64,000 nucleotides of DNA, from positions 558,001 through 622,000 of the forward strand of contig NC_018208.1 in assembly GCF_000219625.1 (NCBI RefSeq), read 5' to 3'. The notes under the pieces were generated by a model. That model saw only the letters and a program-made list of their open reading frames with translations. It was not told where the DNA came from and made no database searches. Below, one piece after another: positions 10,061 through 20,690 of the stretch (position 1 is its first letter; every line of letters begins with the position of its first letter). The DNA comes from Zymoseptoria tritici IPO323 (Eukaryota; Ascomycota; Dothideomycetes; Mycosphaerellales; Mycosphaerellaceae). The translations under genes and the position numbers were made by a program.

Positions 10061-11917
10061 TCACTCGACCTCTGTCGGTGACTGAGAGTCTCCCAAATTC
10101 ACACCGGCCAATCCGTTCAAGATGCCCTCAACTGAAACGTCCTTCTCGGCCCGATACTTCACACTCAGCGCCTTCATGACATCTCCATGCTTCACTCCCG
10201 GCCCAAGACTCTTCTTCACCTCTGCGAAATGCTTCTTCACGTATCCTGCGTACCCAGATCCTTCTCCACTCGCCGGCGCCTTCCTAGGCACTGGCTTCAC
10301 CTGCACCAAAGTCCCCTTGCAGCCGCCACAGCGATGTCTCGCCGGATCGACACTCTTCGAATGTCGTCCAAATTCTCGCCCACAGCCTCCATTGCCTTCT
10401 TCGCATTTCCAAATGTACTTGTACTCGATGACATAGCTGTGATTGGTGGTGACTTCTACGCCTCTGTCGCCGAAAGCTTTAGACACAAGTCTTCCCCAGT
10501 TCTTGAAAGATTTCCCGTGTGGCTGATCGGTGATGTTGCTGATCATGAAGTTCGCTAGATGACAGAACTCGTGAGCCACGACGTTGAGTAGTCGATCAGT
10601 ATTGTCGATGATCTTGGTGGACAGCTCGATAGAAGCGTGGTGTTTGTGCGTGATTGTCGTGACGGTGTTGTCCTGGCCGGTGGCCTTGTCCGAGTTGGGA
10701 CGTGAGCGAGTCCTGGTCGTTTCACGCTTCCAGTTCGCACGGCCGGCGGTTGTGGTGAGAGTCTTGGACCATATGAGTTGGACTCCGCCGACGCTGGCTG
10801 CGAGAGCGGAGATTTGGTTGTTGGTGATTGTAGAGTCTAGCTCCGCGAGGAAGCTTGATGCTATCGCTTCTTTTGTTGACTCGAAGGTTTTGCGCTCGGC
10901 GACCTCGGACTTTGTGCGCTTTGTTGGGGACAACGGAGGGGTATCAAATGGTCCGGGTGGCTTCTTTGCTGGTGATTTCAGTGTCTTCTGCGGAGAGTAG
11001 GTGTCATTCCAATTGTTGACAGCCTCTGCCGTCCAGAATGCATCTAGACTAGGTCTCAAAGGCGGAGTGGGTATGCGAGGCTTCCGTTTGGAGGGAGATT
11101 GGAGGCGAGATTTTGATGGCGATTTAGGCGGTGGAGTCGTCGATCGTGGAGGAGTGATGGGTCGTGGTGGTGTGGTTGATCTCACACGTCTGAAAATGCG
11201 CGGAGGAGAGTACGAGAGTACAGCATCGTTGTTCTCTTTGTCGGACGAACTCACGGGGCGTGATGATGTGGCCGGCTGTGCTTTCATTCGACTGAAGGGC
11301 TTGAAGGGTGGCTGGTCATCCTCGTCGAACACGTCCACCACTGAAGGCTTTATCGGCTCTGGTACCTCCCGAGATATGCTCAGAGCCTCCAGCTTTCCAG
11401 GTAATGTCGGCTTTCGTGCGACTTGGTCCCTGCCAGACCACCCGAGAAGATCTCCCAGGCTCGGTAATTCCACGTCAGAGTCATCTTCGGATTCCTGAAG
11501 CTCACCGCAACATATACTCTCTTCGAAGTCGACCTGGCTTTCGACATCTGCCTGAGCAGGCTCCTTCGTAATAGATCGCGATTTCTGTAGAACCGGCCGT
11601 GGCGCTCGTCTCTTCGGTGCCAGGCTCTCCCTCTCGCTTGCGCCACTGATTGACAACGAGCCTAAAGACGCCTGAACTCCGTTCAGAGGAGCAAGTCGTA
11701 CTTGTCTCTTCTTCTTCTCAGGCGTGGGTGCAACTCTTGGAATAAGCTTCGAAGTTTCGGTCCTCTCATCGGTCGTGGCTGCGAATCCAGTACTTCTTGT
11801 AGGTTGCCGGCGTGTTGTTTTGGTGGTAGCGTCTGTCTTCGATGAGCGATTGTCCCGCCGGGTACTTGTTGGCACAAAGTCTCCGCTGTCATTGGAACCT
11901 CTCCGTAGCCTTGCCAT
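10061..11917 (-). CDS. SprT-like metalloprotease of the GCNA/ACRC type
   Basis: A single exon encodes 618 residues. The first ~330 are disordered and rich in Ser, Pro, Lys and Arg, with acidic clusters (EESEDDSDVELPSLGDLL). The SprT domain carries HEFCH at residues 449-453, with His467 in QPHGKSF as the likely third zinc ligand. A C-terminal zinc ribbon follows (IWKCEEGNGGCGREF, then HRCGGCKGTLVQV). GCNA/SPRTN-type enzymes cleave DNA-protein crosslinks; the long disordered N-terminus and zinc ribbon favour the GCNA side. SUMO-interacting motifs would be expected in the acidic N-terminus but were not proved here. The ATG at 11917 is the first in frame. Confidence 0.85.
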   Translation of the reverse strand: MARLRRGSNDSGDFVPTSTRRDNRSSKTDATTKTTRRQPTRSTGFAATTDERTETSKLIPRVAPTPEKKKRQVRLAPLNGVQASLGSLSISGASERESLAPKRRAPRPVLQKSRSITKEPAQADVESQVDFEESICCGELQESEDDSDVELPSLGDLLGWSGRDQVARKPTLPGKLEALSISREVPEPIKPSVVDVFDEDDQPPFKPFSRMKAQPATSSRPVSSSDKENNDAVLSYSPPRIFRRVRSTTPPRPITPPRSTTPPPKSPSKSRLQSPSKRKPRIPTPPLRPSLDAFWTAEAVNNWNDTYSPQKTLKSPAKKPPGPFDTPPLSPTKRTKSEVAERKTFESTKEAIASSFLAELDSTITNNQISALAASVGGVQLIWSKTLTTTAGRANWKRETTRTRSRPNSDKATGQDNTVTTITHKHHASIELSTKIIDNTDRLLNVVAHEFCHLANFMISNITDQPHGKSFKNWGRLVSKAFGDRGVEVTTNHSYVIEYKYIWKCEEGNGGCGREFGRHSKSVDPARHRCGGCKGTLVQVKPVPRKAPASGEGSGYAGYVKKHFAEVKKSLGPGVKHGDVMKALSVKYRAEKDVSVEGILNGLAGVNLGDSQSPTEVE

Positions 11918-13000
11918 GGTATGCTAACAATCAATGAATGAATCAATACCAGTGCATTGGCTCCGACTTTTTTGAGGTTTGTTTACTTTGGTTTCTATGC
12001 CACTAGCGCCGAAATGCCGGAGCTCGCTCCGGCTTCCCATCTTGCAAGGGCTCAAACGCGACCACACTTCACCTTTTGCATTTGCAGATTTTGCGGATGA
12101 CGAACGCTTCTCTCATTACTTATCGGCTACCGTTGTCTGCTCCGTCTCCTGACGGAGCCATCTCGCTTGAATCATCGCATTCGACTGAATCCTGGCCGTG
12201 CGAGCTTCCCATCGCCTCGGACGCCACGCGAATGCGAGCCACTTTTGGCATAGTTTTTTGAGCTACTTTGCATTTAATCACTGGTCTGACAGAGTACAGC
12301 AGCGTCCTGGATACCATCGTCCTCGCCTGCCGTGCCGTGGGGTTCCAGCTCATCGCTCACCAGCGAAGGGCGCGCGAGTACTGGCGCCACGTTATGGCTT
12401 CAGGGTCCCAATCCTACGGGATCTATTTGGGAAACGCCGTCAAGCTGGAACTGTTGATGTAAATCCTGATCCTACAGACAGATCCGCGTTTTCAGTCACG
12501 GTAGAAGATGTACCTGCGAGTGTGGAGGCGCCGTAACAGGCGTCCACGGTGTCCATGTCGAGACATGGGGTGCTGCGACACCCGCATGTACCTCCGCTAT
12601 GTACCTGGATCTTGCGCTCCTCCTCACTCGGGCTGTCGGTGCTAGGGAAAGGCGAGCTTATTCCCCATCCTAGAGTGTTCATTGCACCCGCCCGCCGGGG
12701 GTCCCGACAACAAGAACATGCTCGTTGCCGAATTCGAGACATCATTCATATTCGACGCTAAGCGAGACGCTAATTCGGGTTTCCTAATTTGGGTATCTCT
12801 ACATCTGCATTCACTTCCATCCTGTCCATCCCTTTCATGTGTCACGCTTTTGGCCGAGATGACTCCTCATCGCTGTTTCGGCTCCGAATTCTTGAACCAG
12901 CTCGCCCGTACCGCTCTCGCCCAGGTTCGTCGATCTAGGGGAACGGCCGAATTCACGGATGTGCATCACGCCACGACCTCGGTAGCACGGTAGCACATTT
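11918..13000. other. Intergenic region without a recognised gene
   Basis: About 1.1 kb separates two minus-strand genes. Plus-strand frames between 12076 and 12462 look weakly coding and include a candidate acceptor at about 12290 (CTGACAG), but no donor or family match supports a gene. Confidence 0.4.
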
Positions 13001-14144
13001 TCACGAGACACTTCGCATGTGCACACGCCGAACATGATCTTTCTGATGAAACTGTCAGTAAATGCGGTGCTCCAAAAGACAAAACTGCAATGACACATAC
13101 CATGTTATCCTGCCGACTGAACAACCGCTCGCATCCGTCCCACTCGCACGTTACACCAGGATTGTGCTTCGCCTCGTGCCGCGAGCGGTCCTTCTTGCTC
13201 GAGAAGCCGCCTTCCGTCGATTGCGGACACCCATCGTGGCGGCAGAAGAGCGTCTTGGAATGCCGCTTGTAGTGTTTGCGGAGATCGCAGCCTCGACTGA
13301 AGGTCGAACGGGACGTGCATCCCGGGAACGCACAGGACCATGTGCCGGAAAGGTTCTTCTTGCCCCATTTTGACATTTCCGTGGCGCTCGGCGAGGCGCC
13401 GCGGGAGGACCCCGAGACGGCGTAGCTTTGCGATGAGCTGGTTTCTGAGACGAGAGATCCTGCTCGTGCGATTCTTTCATGGCCACTATGATCATAGCTG
13501 AGTGGAATCGGCGAGAAACCGGTCGCAGGGAGGCATTGGATGTCAAACAATGTTGGACACTCCAAATACTCATCGTTGAGCAGCTGCTGATATTGATGTG
13601 TCGTCGTAGGTAGAAGCGGTGGTATCCATGTCTGTTGCTGGGGTGGTGGAACATAGTAAGCATCATGCGGAAGCGGCAGTTGGCACGGGTCGATGTGCTC
13701 GGTGCTGAAGTGCGGCTCGAGAAGAGGATCTATCAGTGGCGACGTGAAGTCCGTGTAGCACTGAGACGCGGAACCCTCTTGCGGTGCGAGTGCTGGACTA
13801 AAGGCAAAGCTCTCTTGCGGCGTTGACCACGAGGAAGGCTTGAAGTGATAGTCGGACATGTCCCATTCGAAGGAGCTGATGCTGGAGGTCCTTTGTCGTT
13901 TATTGGGTCGCTGGATCAGGGCTGGGTCAAGCTTTGCAGTGTTAGTGACATGTTCTTGAAGCACATCGACATTGCGAAGTGCTAAAGTATGTATGGAAAG
14001 GAGGTGCTTTAGCCACCACAGTCCAGAGCTCGCAGCGAAGTTCCCGGCCGCAAGTCGGAGGATCAAAGTACTCACCAGAAACGGCAATGGTTCCTCGTAA
14101 GTCCTTTCGTAAATATTGATGGCCATGGCTGGACTTGCGTACAT
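13001..14144 (-). CDS. C2H2 zinc-finger protein, probable transcription factor
   Basis: The 3' intron (13043-13100, 58 nt) is clear: RQDNM joins KDHVRRVHMRSVS and completes the last C2H2 finger. Two other finger-like units precede it (WSCAFPGC...HYKRH and LFCRHDGCP...RHEAKH). Upstream sequence is Pro/Gln/Ser-rich, like an activation region, with KRQRTSS as a possible nuclear signal. A 144-nt segment at 13932-14075 stays open in frame but has a GTGAGT donor, a CTAAC branch-like site and an AG end. Removing it gives 313 residues from ATG 14144; keeping it gives 361. ATG 14126 is an alternative start. Target genes are unknown. Confidence 0.75.
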
Positions 14145-16318
14145 CGTATCGTTGTGTGCAGTAGTGCAGCTTGAGTAAGCCGCGGGCGACTTGGGAAAGC
14201 GCACGTTGGGATTGCTGTAGGGAAAGAATCGGAGGCGTCTCTTGTGAGCTCAGTGATATGACCATAGAGAGTGGAGGACCGGAGGTAGATCAGGTTCTTG
14301 ATCCAGATGTTTCTGCCGCGTGAGCCGTGCTTTAGTATTGGAGATAATGGCCATCGTGCTAGGGGACCTTCGCTAGACCGCTATGCAATAGAACAAAGCT
14401 CTGCGATGCTGCCATGCGATTCGTCCGCAGCGGTCCAGGTGTTTTACTGCAACAGGTTAGTATGGAATTGTGATAGCGTCTGAACCCTTCAAGTCTGGAG
14501 TGTCCGACCCGCTGGCCCTGCTTCTGTGATCGGCATGCTGGTGCCAAAGTTGAGTTATACTTAGTACAATGGATCTCGCCCAAGCTTTAATCAAGAGGAT
14601 CTGAAAGCATTGTGGCGCTTCAAGCAGCAAGCTTGTTCTACGCCCAGCAGCTGCAATTGTACAGTGCTACCTCCGGGCATATCGTTCTGTGCTGTACGTG
14701 GCTTGCGATGCCATGCATACTGCCATTGAGGACCCGAAACCAAGTGCCCGTCCTCTGACAGACGATGCTCGCTGGCGGTGCAATCTCAGGTGCGGCTGAT
14801 TCTCCCCGTGGAAATTATGGTTCATTTCAAAAGCGGTCTCGGGAACTGCCACGCGATGCGGAAGTGTAGCATCTGGTCGGACGTGCCATGATCTCAAGCG
14901 TGGTTGTTCCCCGTGCGTACAAGGGATACCAACACGATCTGGTGAGCAAGATTAAATCACGATAAGATACAATTGCATCATGGAACCAATTCGATCAATA
15001 CCGCAAGCAGATGTCCTTCAATAAGGAACGGCTTGCAAACGTGGCTGGGATTGATCCGGGATGCCTCTTTCAGCGTAGCGCGCTTTGATGATCGACACTG
15101 TGCATGGCGCGCGAGACCTTGCAGCCAGAACGCAGACGGTATGTTGTTCTGCCGTGCCGATGAAGAGCTCGACCAATCTGTTGGTGGTCAACTCTCAGGG
15201 CCTGATGGCTCGAAGGAATTGCCGTCTTCTCTGATATACCGGCAAGATATGCTTGACGAGCTCCATGCGAGACGCAGCCGGCCGCCGGTCACCGGTCAGA
15301 TGTAGATCTTGAGACTAGGAAAGTCATCTTGCACATGGCTCAGCCTTGAGGTGGCTTGACCTGGTCTTCCAGCAGAGGTGAAACCTTCTGCGAGTCTGGT
15401 GGCAGCTGAAAAAAAAAGGCCCGGCATTAGATCAGGCCTTCAGAAATCCTCGTGGCCAAGTGCTTCGTTGTCGGGCGTGTTTCCTTCATTGGTAGGACTC
15501 AATGACTCGGGAGCTGTTTCGATAGTCACCACTCAGACAGCGTCGGTCTGTGAGTTGCACGGCCGCTGTCGTATTCGTGATTCGGACCGTGTATCTGAAG
15601 CGTTCGCGAACCAGTCACGCATCATCAGCAGCTTCTCTCCGACTTTGGTAGCGCAATCACGCAATACTCAAGCGCGGCTTCCGACTGAAGTCTCATTTAC
15701 CACCAACGTTCGATGGAACGAGCAAGCACAGAATGGTCCCTGACACGATCCGGAGCAAAGTGCTCTCACATTTCACCAGACAGCTGGCGGGAAGTGCTCC
15801 ATCCCGCTACCATGCTGCTCTTCTGTTGCTATTCTGTTACTCGTCAATGAGCTTCTCTGAGAATATCATGGGTCATATTGCAGACATCCCGATGCATTCA
15901 GGAACGCGGCGTACGCATTTCTGGCTGAATTAGATGCATTGGTTACTCCATCGAGTCACGTTTGTAGTGTCCTTGCTGCGAGGATGGAGAAGCGAGAGCA
16001 GCTGCTGACCGTCTATGTCGAATATGTGAGTACTGTAGCAAGGTAAGGTCAAAAAGAGAGGAGAAAGACGAGAGGCCCTTAAAACTGTTGCCCTGATTTA
16101 AGCTTTCGGGTGATCCTCCGGGCCGAAGCAAGCGATATCGTGGGGAAGTGCCAGTTCGGCCGTCTGATCTCGAATGCGTCTCCCGCGGCGCGCTTCCCTC
16201 TTCGGGTCACTTTGCGACTCGATTCTGTGAACGACGACGACGGGACATGAGAAGTGTGCGCGAAGTGCCATGTGATCACGAGTCTTGATCCGCGGCATTC
16301 CAGTCCGCGACGAACAGC
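14145..16318. other. Gene-poor interval
   Basis: About 2.2 kb holds only short frames on both strands with no recognisable domain or consistent splicing. It includes the upstream regions of the C2H2 gene (minus) and the UBP8-type gene (plus). Confidence 0.5.
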
Positions 16319-18048
16319 ATGGCTTCAAGCGCAACAGGCACGCCGACCTCGGCCACGACCGATGCCCCGAAGCTTCTCAAAAAGGCCAGCAGCAAAGGGA
16401 ATGTGCCCGTGCAGAGAGTCTACGGATGTCGTGAGTGGAAGCAGACAAAAGCTCCGTGTGCGGTCTACTGACTTTCCAGCAGCCCATATCAAGAATCTCC
16501 TTGCGGCTGCAGGAGACAAAGCAATAGACGGATATACCAAGCTCATCACAACACTACAAAAGGAAGGCAATGTAACAGATCGGATCACAAAAGGGCCGAG
16601 CGGTATTTCAACATGCGGGCATGTGACATATCTGTGCCTGCAATGCCCGACTGTCAGCGCGTCCAAAGAGAAGCATCGCCCGGGCCACAACTTCGGTCAG
16701 TATATCTTATGATCCCTCTTCGGCGCGATGCTGACTGGAAGTAGCCGTCGAGTCTTCCAATGGCTTCGTGCTGTGCTACGACTGCAAAGACTTCGTCTAC
16801 GATCCGACTTTCGAAGAGATTCGAGCGCCGAACACTAAGAAGAGAAAGTACTCAACATCCGTGGCGGACGGCGACAGGAAGCTCATGGCCAATAACGCTG
16901 TCGTGACTCCTTGTGCAGCCACTGGCTTGCGCGGACTCTACAACATGGGACAGACCTGCTTCATGTCCGTCATATTGCAGTCTCTAATCCACAACCCATT
17001 CATTCGTACATTCTACCTCGCCGAAGGACACCGCTCCACCGATTGCGAACGAGAGGCATGCACATCATGTGCGCTTGACGACATGTTTATCGATTTCTAC
17101 GCGCAAGAGAAGCACGAAGGCTACGGGGCGGTGCACATGCTGCAGGGATGCTGGAAGGGCGGCGGAGGACTGGCAGGGTACAGTCAGCAAGATGCGCACG
17201 AATACCTGGGATTTATATTGAACAGTCTACATGAGGCAAACATTGACGAAGATGACGAGCGACCTGCGGAGCAGAAAGAGAAGGATTGCGAATGTGTGAT
17301 ACACCAGACGTTTGGAGGTCTGCTCAGAAGCACAGTCACATGTGCGACGTGCAACAATGTCACGACATCGCTGGATCCCTTTATGGACCTCAGTCTGGAC
17401 GTCAAGAATGCTGGATTCAGCATTAAGAAGAAGAAGCTGGCCATGATCAATGGGACGCAGACCGTTAAGGAAGCTCTGCCCATGGATCTCACCGAATGCC
17501 TAGAACGCTTCACAAGTGTGGAGTCGCTATCTACGGACAGCTACTTTTGCCGCAAGTGCGAGGCGTCTCGAGAAGCCAAGAAGAAGCTCACAATCGCGCG
17601 TCTGCCGCCTGTCGTCCCAATACATCTCAAGCGATTTTCACATTCCCAGAAGAGCTCACAGAGCAACAAAGTCGACACTCGAGTTCGCTTTCCTTTCACA
17701 TTGGACCTCTCCCCTTACGTCATATCAGATACGACCAACAAGAGCTCTACCAACGGCCACAAAGTCGAGAAACCGGCCGCGCCGGCGGATGACGATGAAG
17801 ATACAATCGATGTCAAGACCCCATCGAAGAACAAGCTGAAAGGCGACGCCGAACCGCAAGAACCGATCTACGAACTTTCATCCGTCATTGTGCACAAAGG
17901 CAAGATTGACAACGGGCATTATATATCGTACTCTCGTCAGGGCGCAGAGTGGTTTCGATTTGATGACAGCATGGTTGTGCAAGTCGATGAGAAAGAAGTC
18001 CTTGGTGCAGAGGCATACATGTTATTCTACGTTGTTTCGGAGTTTTGA
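16319..18048 (+). CDS. UBP8: SAGA-type ubiquitin C-terminal hydrolase (Ubp8/USP22 family)
   Basis: Three exons (16319-16430, 16480-16695, 16745-18048) with two 49-nt introns give 543 residues. An N-terminal ZnF-UBP domain (C/H pairs around VYGC, STCGHVTYLCLQCP, RPGHNF, FVLCYDCKDFVYD) recruits the enzyme to the SAGA DUB module. The USP catalytic domain follows, with the Cys box GLYNMGQTCFMSV (Cys181), zinc-coordinating pairs (TCATCNN and YFCRKCEA), and the His box VHKGKIDNGHYISYSR (His501). In SAGA the family removes ubiquitin from histone H2B. The exon 2 acceptor is CAGCAG, so two splice products differing by one residue are possible. Confidence 0.92.
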
Positions 18049-18773
18049 GGGCTGGCATTTTGGACACCATAGGACGGGAGACGATCATTTGCATGCGTTG
18101 CATGGCTCACAGGACGAGGTGGATAGCACAGACGCTGCGAGGATGGAGAAGCATCTTGTTCGAGTGCGTGTATAGAGAGACTTTTGGAGGCAGAGGACCG
18201 CGGTCATCTCCAGGTCGTATATGGCATTGGATCCTCCTTTTCTCGTTGACACGAGCCCTCCTTGCCAGCCGTTGAATGGCAACACGGCGCCGTGTAGTCG
18301 CAGACATGCCGTGCGCATACAACAGTCTGCGGGAACTGCCCAGTCGAGACTCGTGCAAAGGGCGTTAGAACTCCCCAGTTTGTACAACGTGCCATGCCTT
18401 TGTTGAAGAGTATTGCGAGAGGCCGTCGAAGGACAAGTGCAACAGATAGAACTCGTAGTTGTTCATCGTCTGTGCCATACTGGCCATGTATTCCTGCAGG
18501 GATGTCGAATCTTCAGTACGCGATCCACTACCTCGGCGATACAAGCTCTCCAAGGTAGCCGTTGCGGTTCCACCCTCCTCCTACGCCATCGCTCTGGATC
18601 GTCGAAGACCCAAAAGACTGGCCAGCTTGCAACATTCCGTCCGCTAGCCAAGGTGACGTCTGGTCCAATGTGCTACCTTATTGACCTTTGACCTCACCTT
18701 CCTCCTCCTTCAACCTCGCATCTGAGTGGTCTTCTCTAACACACCACGATCACCACCACCATACCCACCCATC
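18049..18773. other. Intergenic region
   Basis: About 0.7 kb between two plus-strand genes. A CAC/ACC-rich tract precedes the next ATG. No gene recognised. Confidence 0.5.
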
Positions 18774-20348
18774 ATGCCCGCCGAACTCCGCTCCCGCAAA
18801 CCTGCGGCAGCAGCACCCTCGCCAGTCCAGCTCGAAGAGAAAGAGAAACCCAAGACCCTCAAGAAGAAGCAGCCCGGTCCACCCACCGTCGACCTCGAAC
18901 CAAACATCTTCGTCATCTTCGGCATGATCGTAGTCTTTTTCACGGGACTCTTCCTCCTCGTCTACTACAAAATCGACAACCGCGACCAAGGCCCCGTCGC
19001 CAACTGGGTGAATGCGAAATTCCCCTTCGTCGAGCGCGCGCTCAATCGTCCTCGCGTGGCTGAAGAGATCAAGCCTTTCTTGGGCGCGAACGCTCAGTCG
19101 ACTGGTAAGGGAGGCCTGCAACTCACTGAGGAGGAACTGAAACAATACACCGGCGAGGACGGACAACCTATCTACCTCGGTATTGATGGCAAGATCTTTG
19201 ATGTCTCTGCTAGCCCGGCTTTCTACGGTCCCGGTGGGCACTATCACCATTTCGTCGGCAAGGACGCTACGCGCGCGTGGGTGACGGAGTGCTGGGATGA
19301 GCCGGAGCAGTTCACCTGGCGCATGGACGATGTGGAGGTCATGTTCTACCCGAAATGGATGGACGAGCAGCTCGAAGACGTCGCCGAGGGGAATTTCTCC
19401 GACGACTTGGGCGATGTCGGTAAGATGCCGCAGGACATGATGGCGAAGATGGCGAAGCAAGCGATGGAGAAGTTCGGCAAGGTGGACAAGGCGGAGAAGA
19501 AGAAGAGGAGAAAGACGGACCAGAAAGAGGCGGATGATAAGGTACAGGAGACATTGCAGCACTGGGTCAAGTTTTTTGAGGGCAATGCGAAGTACAAGCT
19601 TGTTGGCAGTGTGATTAGGGATGAGACGAGACCTGATCCGCCGAAGCCGTGTAAGAAGGCCATGGAGAAGAGGCCGATGAAGGGCGGCAAGTTGGAGGCG
19701 CTGACAGGGAAAATTGGAGGCGCTGGTGCGGGTGCTGGTATGGCAGGCATGTTCGGCGGTGGTGCTGCCGCCGGAGGTGATGCTAAGAAGCCGAAGGCAG
19801 AAATGCCGGACAACGTCAAGCAAATGTTGGGATATGGATCAAAGAAGGCCAAGGAGGGTGCTGAGATGGCAAAGGAGGGCGCTGAGAGTGTGGCAGGAAA
19901 AGCGAAAGAGGGCACCGAAGATGTGGCGGCTCAAATCAGGAAAATTACCCAACAAGCCCAGAAAGTTGCCAATGAGCAAGCCCAGCAGAAGGGATTCTAT
20001 GGTGCAAGCGAGCAAGCCAAAGAAAGCGTAGAGGACGTCGCAGAGAGCGTCCGGGACTCAGCCGACGCGGCCACTGCCAAAGCGAAGAAGTCGGCCGCGT
20101 CAGCAAAAGCCAAAGCCTCAGATGCTGCTCAAGATGCCGCCGCCCAAGCTAAGGTCAATGTCGAAGACGCCGCTCAGCAAGTTCAGGAAGGCGCGGAGAA
20201 TGTTGCGGACACGATCAAGAACACTGCTCAACAAGCTAAGGAGAAGGTCATGGGTGCCGTGTATGGCAGTGAAGAGGATGAGGATCTCATGGCTGATCTA
20301 CCGGAACTGTCGGACGGTGAGGAAGATTCGGTTCATGATGAGCTCTAG
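18774..20348 (+). CDS. Cytochrome b5/MAPR-like membrane protein with LEA-like tail ending HDEL
   Basis: A single exon encodes 524 residues. A polar N-terminus precedes one transmembrane helix (about 45-65, FVIFGMIVVFFTGLFLLVYY). A cytochrome-b5-like heme/steroid-binding domain follows (about 117-195), with the family blocks LTEEELKQYTGEDGQPIYLGIDGKIFDVS and YGPGGHYHHFVGKDATRAW. Then come a Lys/Glu-rich coil, a short Gly/Ala-rich linker and, at about 356-490, many 11-residue-like amphipathic repeats (KKAKEGAEMAKEGAE, DAAAQAKVNVEDAAQQ) of the LEA_4 kind. The chain ends DSVHDEL, a perfect ER-retrieval HDEL. Relatives (Dap1, PGRMC1) bind heme and support sterol P450s, but with the domain facing the cytosol, so the HDEL is unexpected. 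ATG 18774 is the first AUG in frame. Confidence 0.8.
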   Translation: MPAELRSRKPAAAAPSPVQLEEKEKPKTLKKKQPGPPTVDLEPNIFVIFGMIVVFFTGLFLLVYYKIDNRDQGPVANWVNAKFPFVERALNRPRVAEEIKPFLGANAQSTGKGGLQLTEEELKQYTGEDGQPIYLGIDGKIFDVSASPAFYGPGGHYHHFVGKDATRAWVTECWDEPEQFTWRMDDVEVMFYPKWMDEQLEDVAEGNFSDDLGDVGKMPQDMMAKMAKQAMEKFGKVDKAEKKKRRKTDQKEADDKVQETLQHWVKFFEGNAKYKLVGSVIRDETRPDPPKPCKKAMEKRPMKGGKLEALTGKIGGAGAGAGMAGMFGGGAAAGGDAKKPKAEMPDNVKQMLGYGSKKAKEGAEMAKEGAESVAGKAKEGTEDVAAQIRKITQQAQKVANEQAQQKGFYGASEQAKESVEDVAESVRDSADAATAKAKKSAASAKAKASDAAQDAAAQAKVNVEDAAQQVQEGAENVADTIKNTAQQAKEKVMGAVYGSEEDEDLMADLPELSDGEEDSVHDEL

Positions 20349-20690
20349 ATGGCAATGCCGTTGAGTCGGTGATGGAAAGGACGGCGATTTCGGTGTACAT
20401 ACTAGGATGTTCTTGTATATAGGCGACGATGAATGCAGGGACGGACGAATTTGGAAAACATGCACGGCAAGTATGGCCATTTGCCCACTTGCAAAGACTT
20501 GGTTGATCGTACATACAAGAAAGTAAGTTATGGGTATATCGTTACGGTCAAAAGGAAAGTTCGAAGGACGATCGATGCTTTCGTAATGGCAGAATGCCTC
20601 ATGCAAAGGCATTGGTGGCATGTCGCCCGCCCACCAGCAAGGTCGGCATCAGAAAAGCAGAGCATCCGCTCCGCTACTATCTCCACCCTC
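20349..20690. other. Convergent 3' intergenic region
   Basis: It lies between the stop codons of the MAPR-like gene (plus) and SMC6 (minus). No further gene seen. Confidence 0.6.

Noticed and set aside
12076..12462. Two-exon plus-strand gene
   Set aside because: An acceptor-like CTGACAG is present but I found no donor that keeps frame, and the peptide matches nothing known to me.
14973..15743. Plus-strand ORFs of 110 and 121 codons
   Set aside because: Random-looking composition, no splice context, no recognisable motif.
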